Positions 29,894 to 29,909 of a DNA stretch of 29,909 nt are shown piece by piece. Source of the stretch: Oehlia diaphana (Eukaryota > Glomeromycota > Glomeromycetes > Glomerales > Glomeraceae). Below the pieces are notes generated by a model, which saw only the letters and a list, made by a program, of their open reading frames with translations, was not told the DNA's origin and did no database searches. Positions within the stretch are counted from its first letter, which is position 1. Each line of letters starts with the position of its first letter. The position numbers were made by a program, and so were the translations under genes. Location: the NCBI GenBank assembly GCA_003833135.1, contig QZLH01000508.1, positions 9,163 to 39,071 on the forward strand. Direction: 5' to 3'.

Positions 29894-29909
29894 GTTTGAA
29901 CAATATTAA

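Noticed and set aside
1..29909. CRISPR arrays, bacterial operons, rRNA genes, complete tRNAs
   Set aside because: Nothing with the required repeat-spacer regularity, Shine-Dalgarno-led gene strings or conserved RNA sequence was seen; introns show the DNA is eukaryotic.

Overview
The window looks like nuclear DNA of an arbuscular mycorrhizal fungus close to Rhizophagus. The evidence is the extreme A/T richness, long A and T homopolymers, fungal introns of about 55-115 nt with GTAAG/GTATG donors, a four-helix-bundle + kinase-like + Sel1 gene of a type greatly expanded in Glomeromycotina, and many decayed copies of lineage-specific families. The assignment rests on recognising families, not on a search.

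Layout. 1-5 kb: an intact single-exon multi-pass membrane protein (968-1957, minus), then a ~100-bp tandem array (3131-3660) whose units read on the minus strand like micro-exons separated by introns. 6.7-9.15 kb: the best gene of the window, a four-exon minus-strand gene for a 726-residue protein with an MLKL-like N-terminal helical bundle, a degenerate (pseudo)kinase domain and two C-terminal Sel1 repeats. 9.2-11.2 kb: homopolymers, a GC-rich hairpin and a purine-only tract. 11.2-12.6 kb: 3' part of a non-LTR retrotransposon (RNase H end) with an AAT-rich tail. 13.3-14.2 kb: a minisatellite and a 604-bp element with TGTTGTTA terminal repeats. 14.4-15.5 and 22.3-23.1 kb: two copies of a duplicated segment, each with a short ORF for a hydrophobic-headed small protein. 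15.7-17.4 kb: scattered minus-strand coding blocks of a decayed or heavily split gene. 18.1-21.3 kb: plus-strand pseudogenes, the last ending in AATAAA plus a genomic A run, as in a retroposed copy. 21.6-26.3 kb: small inverted-repeat elements, a second duplicated pair, a minisatellite and a 1.5-kb segment flanked by inverted repeats. 26.8-28.1 kb: two tandem relics of a kinase gene, one interrupted by a 440-bp element with an 8-bp target duplication whose empty site survives in the other copy. 29.2-29.75 kb: a three-exon gene for a small secreted eight-cysteine (CFEM-like) protein.

There is no operon-like logic. Three genes look intact or nearly so (membrane protein, MLKL-like pseudokinase, secreted Cys-rich protein) and one small gene is plausible; the rest is repeat and pseudogene landscape. 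The most interesting items are the MLKL-like pseudokinase, the micro-exon array, the kinase-interrupting element with its internal empty site, the conserved small-protein pair and the possible intron-retention anchor of the secreted protein.
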